Positions 1 to 7,072 of a DNA stretch of 9,971 bases are shown one piece after another (position 1 is the stretch's first letter; every line of letters starts with the position of its first letter). The notes beneath the pieces were generated by a model, which was given only the letters and a program-made list of their open reading frames with translations, was not told where the DNA came from and searched no databases. The position numbers and the translations under genes were made by a program. This DNA is from an uncultured Clostridia bacterium (GTDB lineage: Bacteria; Bacillota; Clostridia; TANB77; CAG-508). The stretch is taken from positions 1-9,971 of the forward strand of contig CAPNAQ010000006.1 of the NCBI GenBank assembly GCA_948663505.1, written 5' to 3'.

Positions 1-41
1 CTTTGTGTTGTTTGTTCATGTAATCAATCAAACCATTTGTT

Positions 42-227
42 TTAGAGATCATGTAATAATTGTTTTTTATTTTTTATTTTTGGCTTAAACATTCTAATAG
101 TTATATATGAAAATGTAGTACTCAATATTCTAAATATTAAAAATATTAATAATGCTATTAGTATATCTATTATTTGAAATGTTTCTATAGTTTTAATATT
201 ATCTATAATCTCATTTATTTGTTGCAT
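42..227 (-). CDS. Small hypothetical membrane protein, 61 aa
   Basis: I do not recognise this protein with confidence. It begins MQQINEIIDN with an amphipathic start, then has one long hydrophobic stretch at about residues 17-45 with an arginine near the middle (IFRIL), and a basic tail (KPKIKNKK). A possible ribosome site, AGAAAGG, lies 11 nt before the ATG. The hydrophobic segment followed by a lysine-rich loop resembles the N-terminus of some clostridial MscS-type channel proteins, which would make this a complete small protein or the start of a longer gene that is broken. The frame closes with TAA at 42-44; the +1 frame stays open from there to the window edge but shows no recognisable MscS sequence. 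It lies downstream of rpoD on the same strand, about 117 bp away. The reading frame itself is plausible; the function is unknown. Confidence 0.5.
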   Translation of the reverse strand: MQQINEIIDNIKTIETFQIIDILIALLIFLIFRILSTTFSYITIRMFKPKIKNKKQLLHDL

Positions 228-312
228 TTCTATAGTACCTTTCTAATCACTTATATATTAATTAGTAACTTACTGTTCGAAAAAGAATAATTTATATCTC
301 TATAATCTATTA

Positions 313-339
313 AGTGGAAAAAAATTGTTATTTTTCACT
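313..339 (-). terminator. Weak candidate terminator after rpoD
   Basis: Just past the rpoD stop codon, an imperfect inverted repeat pairs AGTG(G)AAAAA with TTTTTCACT around a short AT-rich loop, with one bulged G. The stem holds few G-C pairs, and the thymine run lies within one arm rather than after it. It is the only hairpin seen between rpoD and the 61-aa ORF. Read-through into that ORF is equally possible. Confidence 0.3.
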
Positions 340-344
340 CTTGT

Positions 345-1526
345 TTATCCCATGTAGTCACGTAATTTTTTACTCCTACTAGGATGTCTCAACTTTCTCA
401 AAGCCTTTGCTTCAATCTGTCTAATTCTTTCACGAGTAACATTAAATTCCTTACCTACTTCCTCAAGAGTTCTAGATTTACCATCCTCAAGACCAAATCT
501 CAACTTTAAAACTTTAGCCTCTCTAGGAGTCAAAGTATTCATAACATCTTCAAGCTGTTCTCTTAAAAGAGTATATGAAGCAGCATCATGAGGAGCAGGA
601 CTATCATCATCTTGAATAAAATCTCCCAAATGACTATCTTCCTCTTCACCAATAGGAGTTTCAAGAGATACAGGATCTTGCGCTATTTTTTGAATTTCCA
701 CAACCTTCTCTACAGGTATTTCCATTTCAGCAGCAATTTCTTCAGGACTTGGTTCTCTTCCTAATTGTTGTAAAAGATGTCTTGATGTTCTAATCAACTT
801 ATTGATTGTTTCAACCATATGAACTGGAATTCTAATAGTTCTAGCTTGATCTGCAATAGCCCTTGTAATAGCTTGTCTAATCCACCAAGTTGCATAAGTA
901 CTAAATTTAAATCCTTTTGTATAATCGAACTTCTCTACAGCTTTTATTAATCCCATATTACCTTCTTGAATTAAATCTAAAAACATCATTCCTCTTCCAA
1001 CATATTTTTTTGCAATACTTACAACAAGTCTTAAATTTGACTCTGATAGTTTCTTTTTTGCATATTCATCACCTTCAAGAATTTTTTGTGCTAATTCAGC
1101 TTCTTCTTCAAATGTTAAAAGAGGAATTCTACCAATCTCTCTTAAATACATTCTTACAGGATCGTCAACACTTATTCCATCAAATGTTGCTTCTGTAATT
1201 TGGTCTAATTTTAAATCTTCAACTTCTTTTAAATCTTCAATATCTGGTTCTTCTTCAAATTCATCTGGTAATATATCTACACCTATTTCTTCAAACGCAT
1301 CAAAAACAGAGTCAATTTCTTCTGGATTTACATCATTTAGTTTTGTTGCTAAATCCCCATATGTCATATTTCCATTTTCTTTTGCTTCTTCTATTATTTT
1401 TGTTATTTTTTCCTTTTCTTCTTTATTTAATTGACTTTCTTGTTCTTTTTTCTCTGTTGTTTTTTTGCCTTTTTTTGTTTCTTTAACTTCATCAATATTT
1501 TCTTGTTTTTGATTTTTGTTTGACAT
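345..1526 (-). CDS. rpoD: RNA polymerase primary sigma factor RpoD (SigA), 393 aa
   Basis: Housekeeping sigma factor that directs RNA polymerase to -35/-10 promoters. The domains are in family order. A lysine/glutamate-rich N-terminus leads into a region 1.1-like segment (about 40-85) and an acidic linker. Region 1.2 follows (DDPVRMYLREIGRIPLL, about 121-137). Region 2 (about 165-237) carries the conserved core DLIQEGNMGLIKAVEKFDY and the -10 recognition helix FSTYATWWIRQAITRAI. Region 3 comes next, then region 4 (about 330-390) with the -35 helix-turn-helix TLEEVGKEFNVTRERIRQIE and the terminal LRDYMG. The length is normal for Firmicutes. I place the start at ATG 1524-1526, because the only good ribosome site (AGAGGTG) lies 6 nt upstream of it. 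An in-frame GTG nine bases earlier overlaps that site and is unlikely to be the start. dnaG ends 14 bp upstream, so the two are almost certainly co-transcribed, as in the conserved dnaG-rpoD operon. Confidence 0.98.
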   Translation of the reverse strand: MSNKNQKQENIDEVKETKKGKKTTEKKEQESQLNKEEKEKITKIIEEAKENGNMTYGDLATKLNDVNPEEIDSVFDAFEEIGVDILPDEFEEEPDIEDLKEVEDLKLDQITEATFDGISVDDPVRMYLREIGRIPLLTFEEEAELAQKILEGDEYAKKKLSESNLRLVVSIAKKYVGRGMMFLDLIQEGNMGLIKAVEKFDYTKGFKFSTYATWWIRQAITRAIADQARTIRIPVHMVETINKLIRTSRHLLQQLGREPSPEEIAAEMEIPVEKVVEIQKIAQDPVSLETPIGEEEDSHLGDFIQDDDSPAPHDAASYTLLREQLEDVMNTLTPREAKVLKLRFGLEDGKSRTLEEVGKEFNVTRERIRQIEAKALRKLRHPSRSKKLRDYMG

Positions 1527-1540
1527 TAAATTCACCTCTA

Positions 1541-3316
1541 TTAATTTTTTTTGGTTTTCACCATACTATTAAGTTCTTTCATTAATTCCATTTTTTTATC
1601 ATTTTCTATATCTGAATCTAATAATTTTAAAATTTCTAATCTTCTATTATTTATTTTTTCTTTTTTATATATCTGTATAATATCATCTATTGCCTTTTCT
1701 AAATTATCTATACCATAATCTTCAGCCATAATCTTTGTTATTTGATTTTGTTCATCATCTTCTAATTTATCAATTATACTGCTAATATTACTATCTCCTT
1801 TTTCTAATTCTTCATACAACTTTTGTGCAATTTTTTTGTTAATTTCAAATTTAAAATCTTCAACCTTTATATTTTGCTTGATTATTTCATATATTCCTTT
1901 ATCACCATTTAATAATATTGATATAACAGTATTTTCTCTTTTCTTTATATCTTCTGATATTTGATTTTCATCTGTTTTTTTATGTGTTGTTACAGGTTTT
2001 GTTTTTTCCAATATCTTTTCACTTTTATTATCTTTATATATAAGTTTATTTACCTCAGCATATATTGATTGTTCAGAAATATTATAGCTTTTTGCTATAC
2101 TATTTATATATATTTCTCTTTCTATTTTGTTGTCTTCTTTTGCTATCAATTTAGATACTTCATTTAAAAATATAATTTTATCTTTTACATTTTCTAAATT
2201 TAAACTCTGTTTCAACAATTTCACTTTAAATTCTACTACTGAAAGTGCTTTTTCCACTAATTTACCAAATCTAGCGTTACCATATTTTAATATATATTCA
2301 TCAGGATCTTTTGCACCTTCTATTTGCAAAATTCTTATGTCACATCCCATATTTTGTAAAATCTCTAACGCTCTCAATTTTGCTTGTAATCCTGCTTCAT
2401 CAGAATCAAAACTTAATATTATTTGTTCAGAACTATTCCTTAATAATCTTGCCTGTTGTTCTGTTAATGCTGTTCCTAATGCTGCAACTACATTTGTTAC
2501 ACCTCTTTGATGAAGTGATATTACATCCATATATCCTTCAACAACTATTATTTTTTTAGTGTCACCTTTTTTTGCTACATTTAATCCAAATAAGTGTCTT
2601 CCTTTACTATATACCATATTTTCAGGTGAATTTATATATTTAGGTTTTGAATCATCTAATACTCTTCCACCAAATGCAATTACTCTGGATCTAACATCCA
2701 TTATTGGAAACATTAATCTGTTTCTATACCTATCTATAAATTGTCCTTTTTCATTTCTATTTACTAATCCTGATTCTAATATTTCTTTTTCTTGAAAACC
2801 TTGTCTTTTTAGTTCTTGAAATAGTTCATCAAATTTTCCTGAAAATCCTATTTTATATGAATTTAAAGTTTCATTATTCAATTGTCTTTTTTTTACATAT
2901 TCTTGTGCAATTTTTGCTTGTGTTTGATATAAATTTTTATGATAAAATTCAGTTGCAAACTCATTTACTTTGTATATTTTTGATTTTAGTTCTTCTAATA
3001 TTTGATCTCCATTATTTTGTAATGTTGGTAATTGAATATTTGCTCTTTCTGCTAATATTTGTACTGCTTCTATAAAATTTATTCCTTCAATTTTGCTTAA
3101 AAATGTGTATACATTTCCTCCTACTCCACATCCAAAACAATGAAAGATTTGTTTATCTGGTGAAACTGAAAAAGAAGGAGATTTTTCGTTGTGAAATGGA
3201 CATAATCCAAAGAAATTTCTTCCGCTTCTTTTTAAATGCACATATTGTGAAATTATATCTACTATATCGCTATTTTGCCTTACTTCATTTATTATTTCTT
3301 CACTATATTTTGCCAT
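1541..3316 (-). CDS. dnaG: DNA primase DnaG, 591 aa
   Basis: Synthesises RNA primers for chromosome replication at the fork, working with the replicative helicase. The N-terminal CHC2 zinc-binding domain is intact: C39 and H42 in CPFHNEKSPSF, then C60 and C63 in HCFGCG. The central RNA polymerase core holds the DRYRNRLMFPI region (about 195-205) and a TOPRIM fold with E260 in VVEGYMDV, the acidic pair D304/D306 in SFDSDEAG, and the DPDEY motif (337-341). The C-terminal third, about residues 430-591, is lysine- and glutamate-rich and less conserved, as expected for the helicase-binding domain. The length is typical for Firmicutes. The ATG at 3314-3316 is preceded by GTGAGGT at good spacing. 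It is the first gene of a dnaG-rpoD operon. A sigma-H-like promoter lies about 40 bp upstream, and no convincing housekeeping promoter was found. Arginine is AGA or CGT throughout. Confidence 0.98.
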   Translation of the reverse strand: MAKYSEEIINEVRQNSDIVDIISQYVHLKRSGRNFFGLCPFHNEKSPSFSVSPDKQIFHCFGCGVGGNVYTFLSKIEGINFIEAVQILAERANIQLPTLQNNGDQILEELKSKIYKVNEFATEFYHKNLYQTQAKIAQEYVKKRQLNNETLNSYKIGFSGKFDELFQELKRQGFQEKEILESGLVNRNEKGQFIDRYRNRLMFPIMDVRSRVIAFGGRVLDDSKPKYINSPENMVYSKGRHLFGLNVAKKGDTKKIIVVEGYMDVISLHQRGVTNVVAALGTALTEQQARLLRNSSEQIILSFDSDEAGLQAKLRALEILQNMGCDIRILQIEGAKDPDEYILKYGNARFGKLVEKALSVVEFKVKLLKQSLNLENVKDKIIFLNEVSKLIAKEDNKIEREIYINSIAKSYNISEQSIYAEVNKLIYKDNKSEKILEKTKPVTTHKKTDENQISEDIKKRENTVISILLNGDKGIYEIIKQNIKVEDFKFEINKKIAQKLYEELEKGDSNISSIIDKLEDDEQNQITKIMAEDYGIDNLEKAIDDIIQIYKKEKINNRRLEILKLLDSDIENDKKMELMKELNSMVKTKKN

Positions 3317-3357
3317 TTTACCTCACTTTCTTTCAAATAAACATATCTATGTATATT

Positions 3358-3384
3358 ATTCGACGCATTTTACATAAATCCTTC
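3358..3384 (-). promoter_or_regulatory. Candidate sigma-H promoter for dnaG-rpoD
   Basis: On the minus strand, GAAGGATTT (3376-3384) and GTCGAAT (3358-3364) are separated by 11 bp. This fits the published Bacillus SigH pattern RNAGGAWWW - 11 or 12 bp - RNNGAAT at every defined position. Transcription would start about 35 nt before the dnaG ATG. A sigma-H promoter (P3) in the B. subtilis sigA operon is established knowledge; use of this one is inferred from the match alone. The rest of the 3385-3513 gap is AT-rich and I see no other signal in it. Confidence 0.7.
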
Positions 3385-3507
3385 TTGATTTTTATAAATT
3401 TCAATACTGTGTAAGTTTTTAATAAAAATTTGTTTAAGCTTATAAAAAACTAGAATTTATTAAAAAAATTGCCAGAACTAAATTTTTACAAAATGTTTGA
3501 CATATAC

Positions 3508-3542
3508 AAAAAGGAAGAAATGAGATTTTGACTCATTTCTTC
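3508..3542 (-). terminator. Rho-independent terminator of adhE
   Basis: An 11-bp perfect stem (3514-3524 with 3532-3542, arm GAAGAAATGAG) encloses a 7-nt loop. In the minus-strand direction it is followed by CTTTTTG, giving the uridine run. It sits 9 bp after the adhE stop codon and separates adhE from the dnaG promoter region. Confidence 0.85.
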
Positions 3543-3551
3543 TTTTAATTG

Positions 3552-6152
3552 TTATTTTCCATAATAACTGTCTAATAAAATTTGTTTTAATTCAGAAACT
3601 AAAGGAAGTCTAGGGTTAGCTGTAGTACATTGATCTTCAAAAGCTCTATCAGCAAGCATATCAACTTTAGATAAAAACTCCTCTTCATTTATACCTGCAT
3701 CTTTAAGAGATTTTGGAATTCCTAAATTATCATTTAATTGTTTTATCCTTTCTACTAAGCTATTAACACCTTGTTCAACAGTATCTGCTTTTAAACCTAA
3801 TTTCTTTGCTAATTTACAATATTTTTCATCTGCTATAAAATACTCATATTTTGGGAATGAAACAAATTTTGTAGGTTTACTTCCATTATATTGTACTATA
3901 TAAGGTAAAATAATTGCATTTATTTTTCCATGTGGAAGATGGAATTCTGCACCTATTTTATGTGCAATTGAATGACTAACTCCTAAAAATGCATTTGTAA
4001 ATGCCATACCTGCTATTGTACTTGCATTATGCATTTTTTCTCTCGCTAATTTATTTGTTCCATCATTATATGCTATTTCTAAATAGTTCATTACTATTTC
4101 TATAGCTTTTTCTGCTAATCCATCTGTATAATCTGATGCCATATTTGATACATATGCCTCTAAAGCATGTGTTAATACATCCATACCTGTATCTGCTGTA
4201 ACTGATTTTGGTAAACTCATTACTAAGTCTGGATCAACTATTGCTACATCTGGTGTTAATTCATAATCTGCTAATGGATATTTTTTATTTTTTTGCTTAT
4301 CAGTTATAACTGCAAATGATGTTACTTCTGATCCTGTTCCTGATGTTGTTGGTATTGCTACCATTTTTGCTTTTTCTCCTAATTTTGGAAATTTATAAGT
4401 ACGTTTTCTTATATCCATAAATTTAAGTTTTAAACCTTCTATATCTGCTTCAGGATGTTCATAAAATAACCACATTCCTTTTGCAGCATCCATTGGACTT
4501 CCACCACCTATTGCAATAATTACATCTGGTTTGAAGCTATTCATTTGTTCCACACCTTTTTTTATTGTATCAAATGATGGATCTGGCTCGACTTCACTAA
4601 ATATCTCTGAATGTACATATTTTTGTCTATTTCTTAAATGATATAGAATTTTATCTACATATCCTAATTTTACCATTCCTGGATCTGTTACTATAAATGC
4701 TCTTTCTATATCAGGCATTTTTTCTAAGTAAGCTATTGAACCTGCTTCAAAATATATTTTTTCTGGAACTTTAAACCATTGCATATTTACTCTCCTTTTC
4801 GCTACTCTTTTTACATTTATTAAATTTACAGATGATACATTTGCTGTTGTTGAATTTCCACCAAATGATCCACATCCAAGTGTTAGTGATGGCATATTTG
4901 TATTGTATATATCACCAATTGCCCCATGTGTTGATGGAGAGTTTACAATTATTCTTCCTGCTTTCATTGTTTCAGAGAATTTAAGTATCGTATCATTATT
5001 TTCACTATGAATTACAGCGGAATGTCCAAGTCCACCAAATTCTAGTAATCTTTCTGCTTTATTTATTCCTTCTTCCTCATTTTCAACAATATAATACGTT
5101 AATACAGGACTTAATTTTTCTTTTGAAAATGGAAATTCTCTTCCTATTCCTTCTTCATATACAACTAATACTTTTGTTTCTTGTGGCACTTCAAAGCCTG
5201 CCTCTTGTGCTATTGCATATGGTGATTGACCTGGTACATGTGATTTTAATTTATATCCATATTCCTCATTATATTCAAACATTGAATTCTGTAATTTTTC
5301 TTTTTCATCAGAATTTACAAAATAACATCCAGCTTCTTTCATTAATTCTTCAAATTCTTTATATATTTCTCTATCCACTAAAACTGCTTGTTCTGATGCA
5401 CATATCATTCCATTATCAAATGCTTTAGATAGTACTAAATCATTTACTGATGTCTTTAATTTTGCTGTTTTATCTATATAACATGGAACATTTCCTGGAC
5501 CTACTCCTAATGCTGGCTTTCCACATGAATATGCAGCTTTTACCATCCCAGTTCCACCTGTTGCTAATATTAAATTTACATTTGGATGATTCATTAAAAA
5601 CCTAGTTGCTTCTATTGATGGTTCTTCTATCCATAATATACAATCTTGTGGCGCACCAGCTTGTATAGCTGCATCTCTAACTATTCTTGCGGCTTCTGAA
5701 CTACATTTTTGTGCAGATGGATGAAATCCAAATATTATTACATTTCTTGTTTTTGCTGATATTATTGATTTAAACATTGTAGTTGATGTTGGATTTGTTA
5801 CTGGTGTTACACCTGCAATTATTCCTACTGGTTCAGCTATTTCAATATAATCTTCTTCATCATTTTCATTTATTACTCCAACTGTTTTTTCATATTTTAT
5901 ACTGTGATATACATATTCTGTTGCAAACATATTCTTTGTTATTTTATCCTCATATATTCCTCTTCCAGTTTCTTCTACTGCCATTTTTGCTAGTTCCATA
6001 TGATGTTCTAGCCCTGCCATTGACATCGCTTTTACAATATTGTCAACCTGTTCTTGACTTAAATTCATGTATTCTTCTGATGCCTTTTTTGCTCTTTCTA
6101 CTAAGCTGTCTACCATTTCTTTTATTTGCTCTTCATTTTTATTTTCTGCCAT
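3552..6152 (-). CDS. adhE: Bifunctional acetaldehyde-CoA/alcohol dehydrogenase AdhE, 866 aa
   Basis: Two-domain cytoplasmic enzyme that reduces acetyl-CoA to acetaldehyde and then to ethanol, oxidising two NADH; family members form filaments called spirosomes. The N-terminal aldehyde dehydrogenase half (about 1-445) has the glycine-rich TGGTGMVKAAYSCGKPALG stretch (198-216) and the catalytic cysteine C251 in GMICASEQ. The C-terminal iron-dependent alcohol dehydrogenase half (about 455-866) has GGGSPMDAAK (549-558) and the metal ligands D658 and H662 (TGMDVLTHALE), H727 (GVSHSIAHK) and H741 (HLPHGK). These line up with D653, H657, H723 and H737 of the E. coli enzyme. Length is typical and no key residue is missing. 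The ATG follows AAGGAGG at a 7-nt spacing. It is a single-gene unit with its own sigma-A promoter and terminator. A palindrome at the -35 box may be an operator, but it does not match the Rex consensus expected for redox control. Confidence 0.98.
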   Translation of the reverse strand: MAENKNEEQIKEMVDSLVERAKKASEEYMNLSQEQVDNIVKAMSMAGLEHHMELAKMAVEETGRGIYEDKITKNMFATEYVYHSIKYEKTVGVINENDEEDYIEIAEPVGIIAGVTPVTNPTSTTMFKSIISAKTRNVIIFGFHPSAQKCSSEAARIVRDAAIQAGAPQDCILWIEEPSIEATRFLMNHPNVNLILATGGTGMVKAAYSCGKPALGVGPGNVPCYIDKTAKLKTSVNDLVLSKAFDNGMICASEQAVLVDREIYKEFEELMKEAGCYFVNSDEKEKLQNSMFEYNEEYGYKLKSHVPGQSPYAIAQEAGFEVPQETKVLVVYEEGIGREFPFSKEKLSPVLTYYIVENEEEGINKAERLLEFGGLGHSAVIHSENNDTILKFSETMKAGRIIVNSPSTHGAIGDIYNTNMPSLTLGCGSFGGNSTTANVSSVNLINVKRVAKRRVNMQWFKVPEKIYFEAGSIAYLEKMPDIERAFIVTDPGMVKLGYVDKILYHLRNRQKYVHSEIFSEVEPDPSFDTIKKGVEQMNSFKPDVIIAIGGGSPMDAAKGMWLFYEHPEADIEGLKLKFMDIRKRTYKFPKLGEKAKMVAIPTTSGTGSEVTSFAVITDKQKNKKYPLADYELTPDVAIVDPDLVMSLPKSVTADTGMDVLTHALEAYVSNMASDYTDGLAEKAIEIVMNYLEIAYNDGTNKLAREKMHNASTIAGMAFTNAFLGVSHSIAHKIGAEFHLPHGKINAIILPYIVQYNGSKPTKFVSFPKYEYFIADEKYCKLAKKLGLKADTVEQGVNSLVERIKQLNDNLGIPKSLKDAGINEEEFLSKVDMLADRAFEDQCTTANPRLPLVSELKQILLDSYYGK

Positions 6153-6184
6153 ATATTTTCCTCCTTAGTTTTATTATATCTTAA

Positions 6185-6212
6185 ATTATATAATATTATT
6201 AATATTTGTCAA
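6185..6212 (-). promoter_or_regulatory. Sigma-A promoter of adhE
   Basis: Minus-strand TTGACA (6207-6212) and TATAAT (6185-6190) are separated by 16 bp, a consensus housekeeping promoter. The predicted start gives a leader of about 25 nt carrying the AAGGAGG ribosome site. Confidence 0.8.
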
Positions 6213-6224
6213 TAAATTTATTGA
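6209..6224. promoter_or_regulatory. 16-bp perfect palindrome between divergent promoters
   Basis: TCAATAAATTTATTGA is its own reverse complement. Its left end overlaps the adhE -35 box and its right end overlaps the -35 box of the divergent promoter. The symmetry partly follows from two -35 boxes facing away from each other, but the 8 bp between the boxes are also symmetric. It could bind a dimeric regulator. It does not match the Rex (TTGTTAA half-site), FNR (TTGAT half-site) or CcpA patterns. Confidence 0.45.
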
Positions 6225-6249
6225 AATTAAACACAACATATAATATAAT
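6221..6249 (+). promoter_or_regulatory. Sigma-A promoter of the small membrane-protein genes
   Basis: Plus-strand TTGAAA (6221-6226) and TATAAT (6244-6249) have a 17-bp spacer. Other TATAAT copies at 6239 and 6256 make the exact -10 box uncertain. Transcription would start about 38 nt before the ATG at 6294. Confidence 0.65.
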
Positions 6250-6293
6250 TATTTGTATAATAATAATTTGTAAAAAAGATGGGAGAAAAGTAA

Positions 6294-6494
6294 ATGAACA
6301 AAAAAACATTAGTTTTAAGAATAATAAGTATTATTATGACAATAGTTGCTATTAGAGGTGCTGTATTTGTTTTTACTGACACTGAATTTGATTATGCTGG
6401 GTTGCCAATGCCTTTAATTTATATAATATTATGTGTATTTATTTTAATTACTTTATATATGCTTTGGTTATGTTTTATTAAAAAGTCAAAGTGA
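6294..6494 (+). CDS. Hypothetical two-TM membrane protein, 66 aa
   Basis: I do not recognise a family. The protein has a basic N-terminus (MNKKTLVLR), a first hydrophobic helix at about 7-27, a short acidic loop with DTEFDYAGLP, a second hydrophobic helix at about 39-61, and a basic end (KKSK). The positive charges at both ends suggest that both termini lie in the cytoplasm, with the acidic loop outside. GGGAG lies 8 nt before the ATG, and a promoter is visible upstream. It is transcribed away from adhE and is followed 114 bp later by a second small membrane-protein gene on the same strand, with no hairpin between them. A promoter, a ribosome site and a typical membrane topology together make it likely to be a real gene. 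Function is unknown. Confidence 0.7.
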   Translation: MNKKTLVLRIISIIMTIVAIRGAVFVFTDTEFDYAGLPMPLIYIILCVFILITLYMLWLCFIKKSK

Positions 6495-6608
6495 AATACA
6501 ACCTGTAAGGATCCTTTAATTACAATATTGGATAAAAAAGTGGCTAGTTATCAAATGAAAATTACTTGTAAATCATGGAATAAAACATATAAAAAGGAGG
6601 TGAAATAA

Positions 6609-6929
6609 ATGAATTTTCTATTAACATTATTGATTGGAATAGTTGCAGGAGTAATTGATGTATTACCAATGATTAAAATGAAAGTTGATAAATATTCTTG
6701 CATATCAGCATTTGTATATTATGTAATAGTTCCTTTTGTTATCTTTGGAAACAATTGGTTTGGCAATTCATGGTGGTTAAAAGGTGGAGTTGTTGCTCTT
6801 CTTATGGCAATTCCAGTTATTATTTTAGTTGCTAAAGAAGATAAAAAAAGTCCTGTAGCAATGACAATAATGTCTATTGTTTTAGGAAGTATTATTGGTG
6901 TTTTAGGACATTTTTTGAATCTAATGTAA
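6609..6929 (+). CDS. Hypothetical four-TM membrane protein, 106 aa
   Basis: This looks like a conserved small integral membrane protein of the kind seen in Clostridia, but I cannot name a family. Hydrophobic segments fall at about 1-22, 31-47, 57-75 and 82-103. Short loops carry lysine-rich charges (KMKVDK, AKEDKKS) and an aromatic, glycine-rich turn (FGNNWFGNSWWLKGG, 46-60) between helices 2 and 3. The ATG is preceded by a near-perfect AAAGGAGGTG ribosome site, which fixes the start and suggests efficient translation. No promoter at suitable spacing was seen directly upstream, so it is probably co-transcribed with the 66-aa gene. A long hairpin terminator follows the stop codon. A transport or envelope role is possible, but nothing in the sequence shows it. 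Confidence 0.8.
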   Translation: MNFLLTLLIGIVAGVIDVLPMIKMKVDKYSCISAFVYYVIVPFVIFGNNWFGNSWWLKGGVVALLMAIPVIILVAKEDKKSPVAMTIMSIVLGSIIGVLGHFLNLM

Positions 6930-6996
6930 TTTATAAATTACAATTTTTCAGTTACAGTTTAACATTGATATATAAATGTATACTGTTAAATATAGA

Positions 6997-7042
6997 GAAA
7001 ACAACACTATATTGCTTAAATAAGCAATATAGTGTTGTTTTC
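6997..7042. terminator. Bidirectional terminator between convergent genes
   Basis: A perfect inverted repeat with two 22-bp arms (6997-7018 and 7021-7042) is centred on AA; the realistic loop is TTAAATAA. Each arm begins GAAAACAACAC and its partner ends GTGTTGTTTTC, so a uridine-rich tail forms on either strand. It lies between the end of the 106-aa gene (plus) and the end of the radical SAM gene (minus), and can serve both. Confidence 0.85.
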
Positions 7043-7072
7043 ATTATTAAATAACAGAATCTAAACTTAAAT

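Noticed and set aside
1527..1535. GTG start for rpoD three codons earlier
   Set aside because: The GTG overlaps the AGAGGTG ribosome site that serves the ATG at 1524-1526 and has no site of its own.
3221..3224. A third CGGA on the coding strand, inside dnaG
   Set aside because: It is split between codons as AGC|GGA (Ser31-Gly32), so no CGG codon is read, and dnaG stays in frame. It serves as a useful negative control for the CGG idea.
3497..3530. Plus-strand promoter starting with TTGACA at 3497
   Set aside because: No -10 box follows at 16-18 bp, there is no plus-strand gene, and the region overlaps the adhE terminator.
6201..6240. Rex operator upstream of adhE
   Set aside because: The expected TTGTTAA...TTAACAA half-sites are not present; the palindrome there has TCAATAAA half-sites instead.
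6565..6600. TTGTAA-16-TATAAA promoter for the 106-aa gene
   Set aside because: The -10 box would sit almost on the ribosome site, leaving no room for a leader that includes it.
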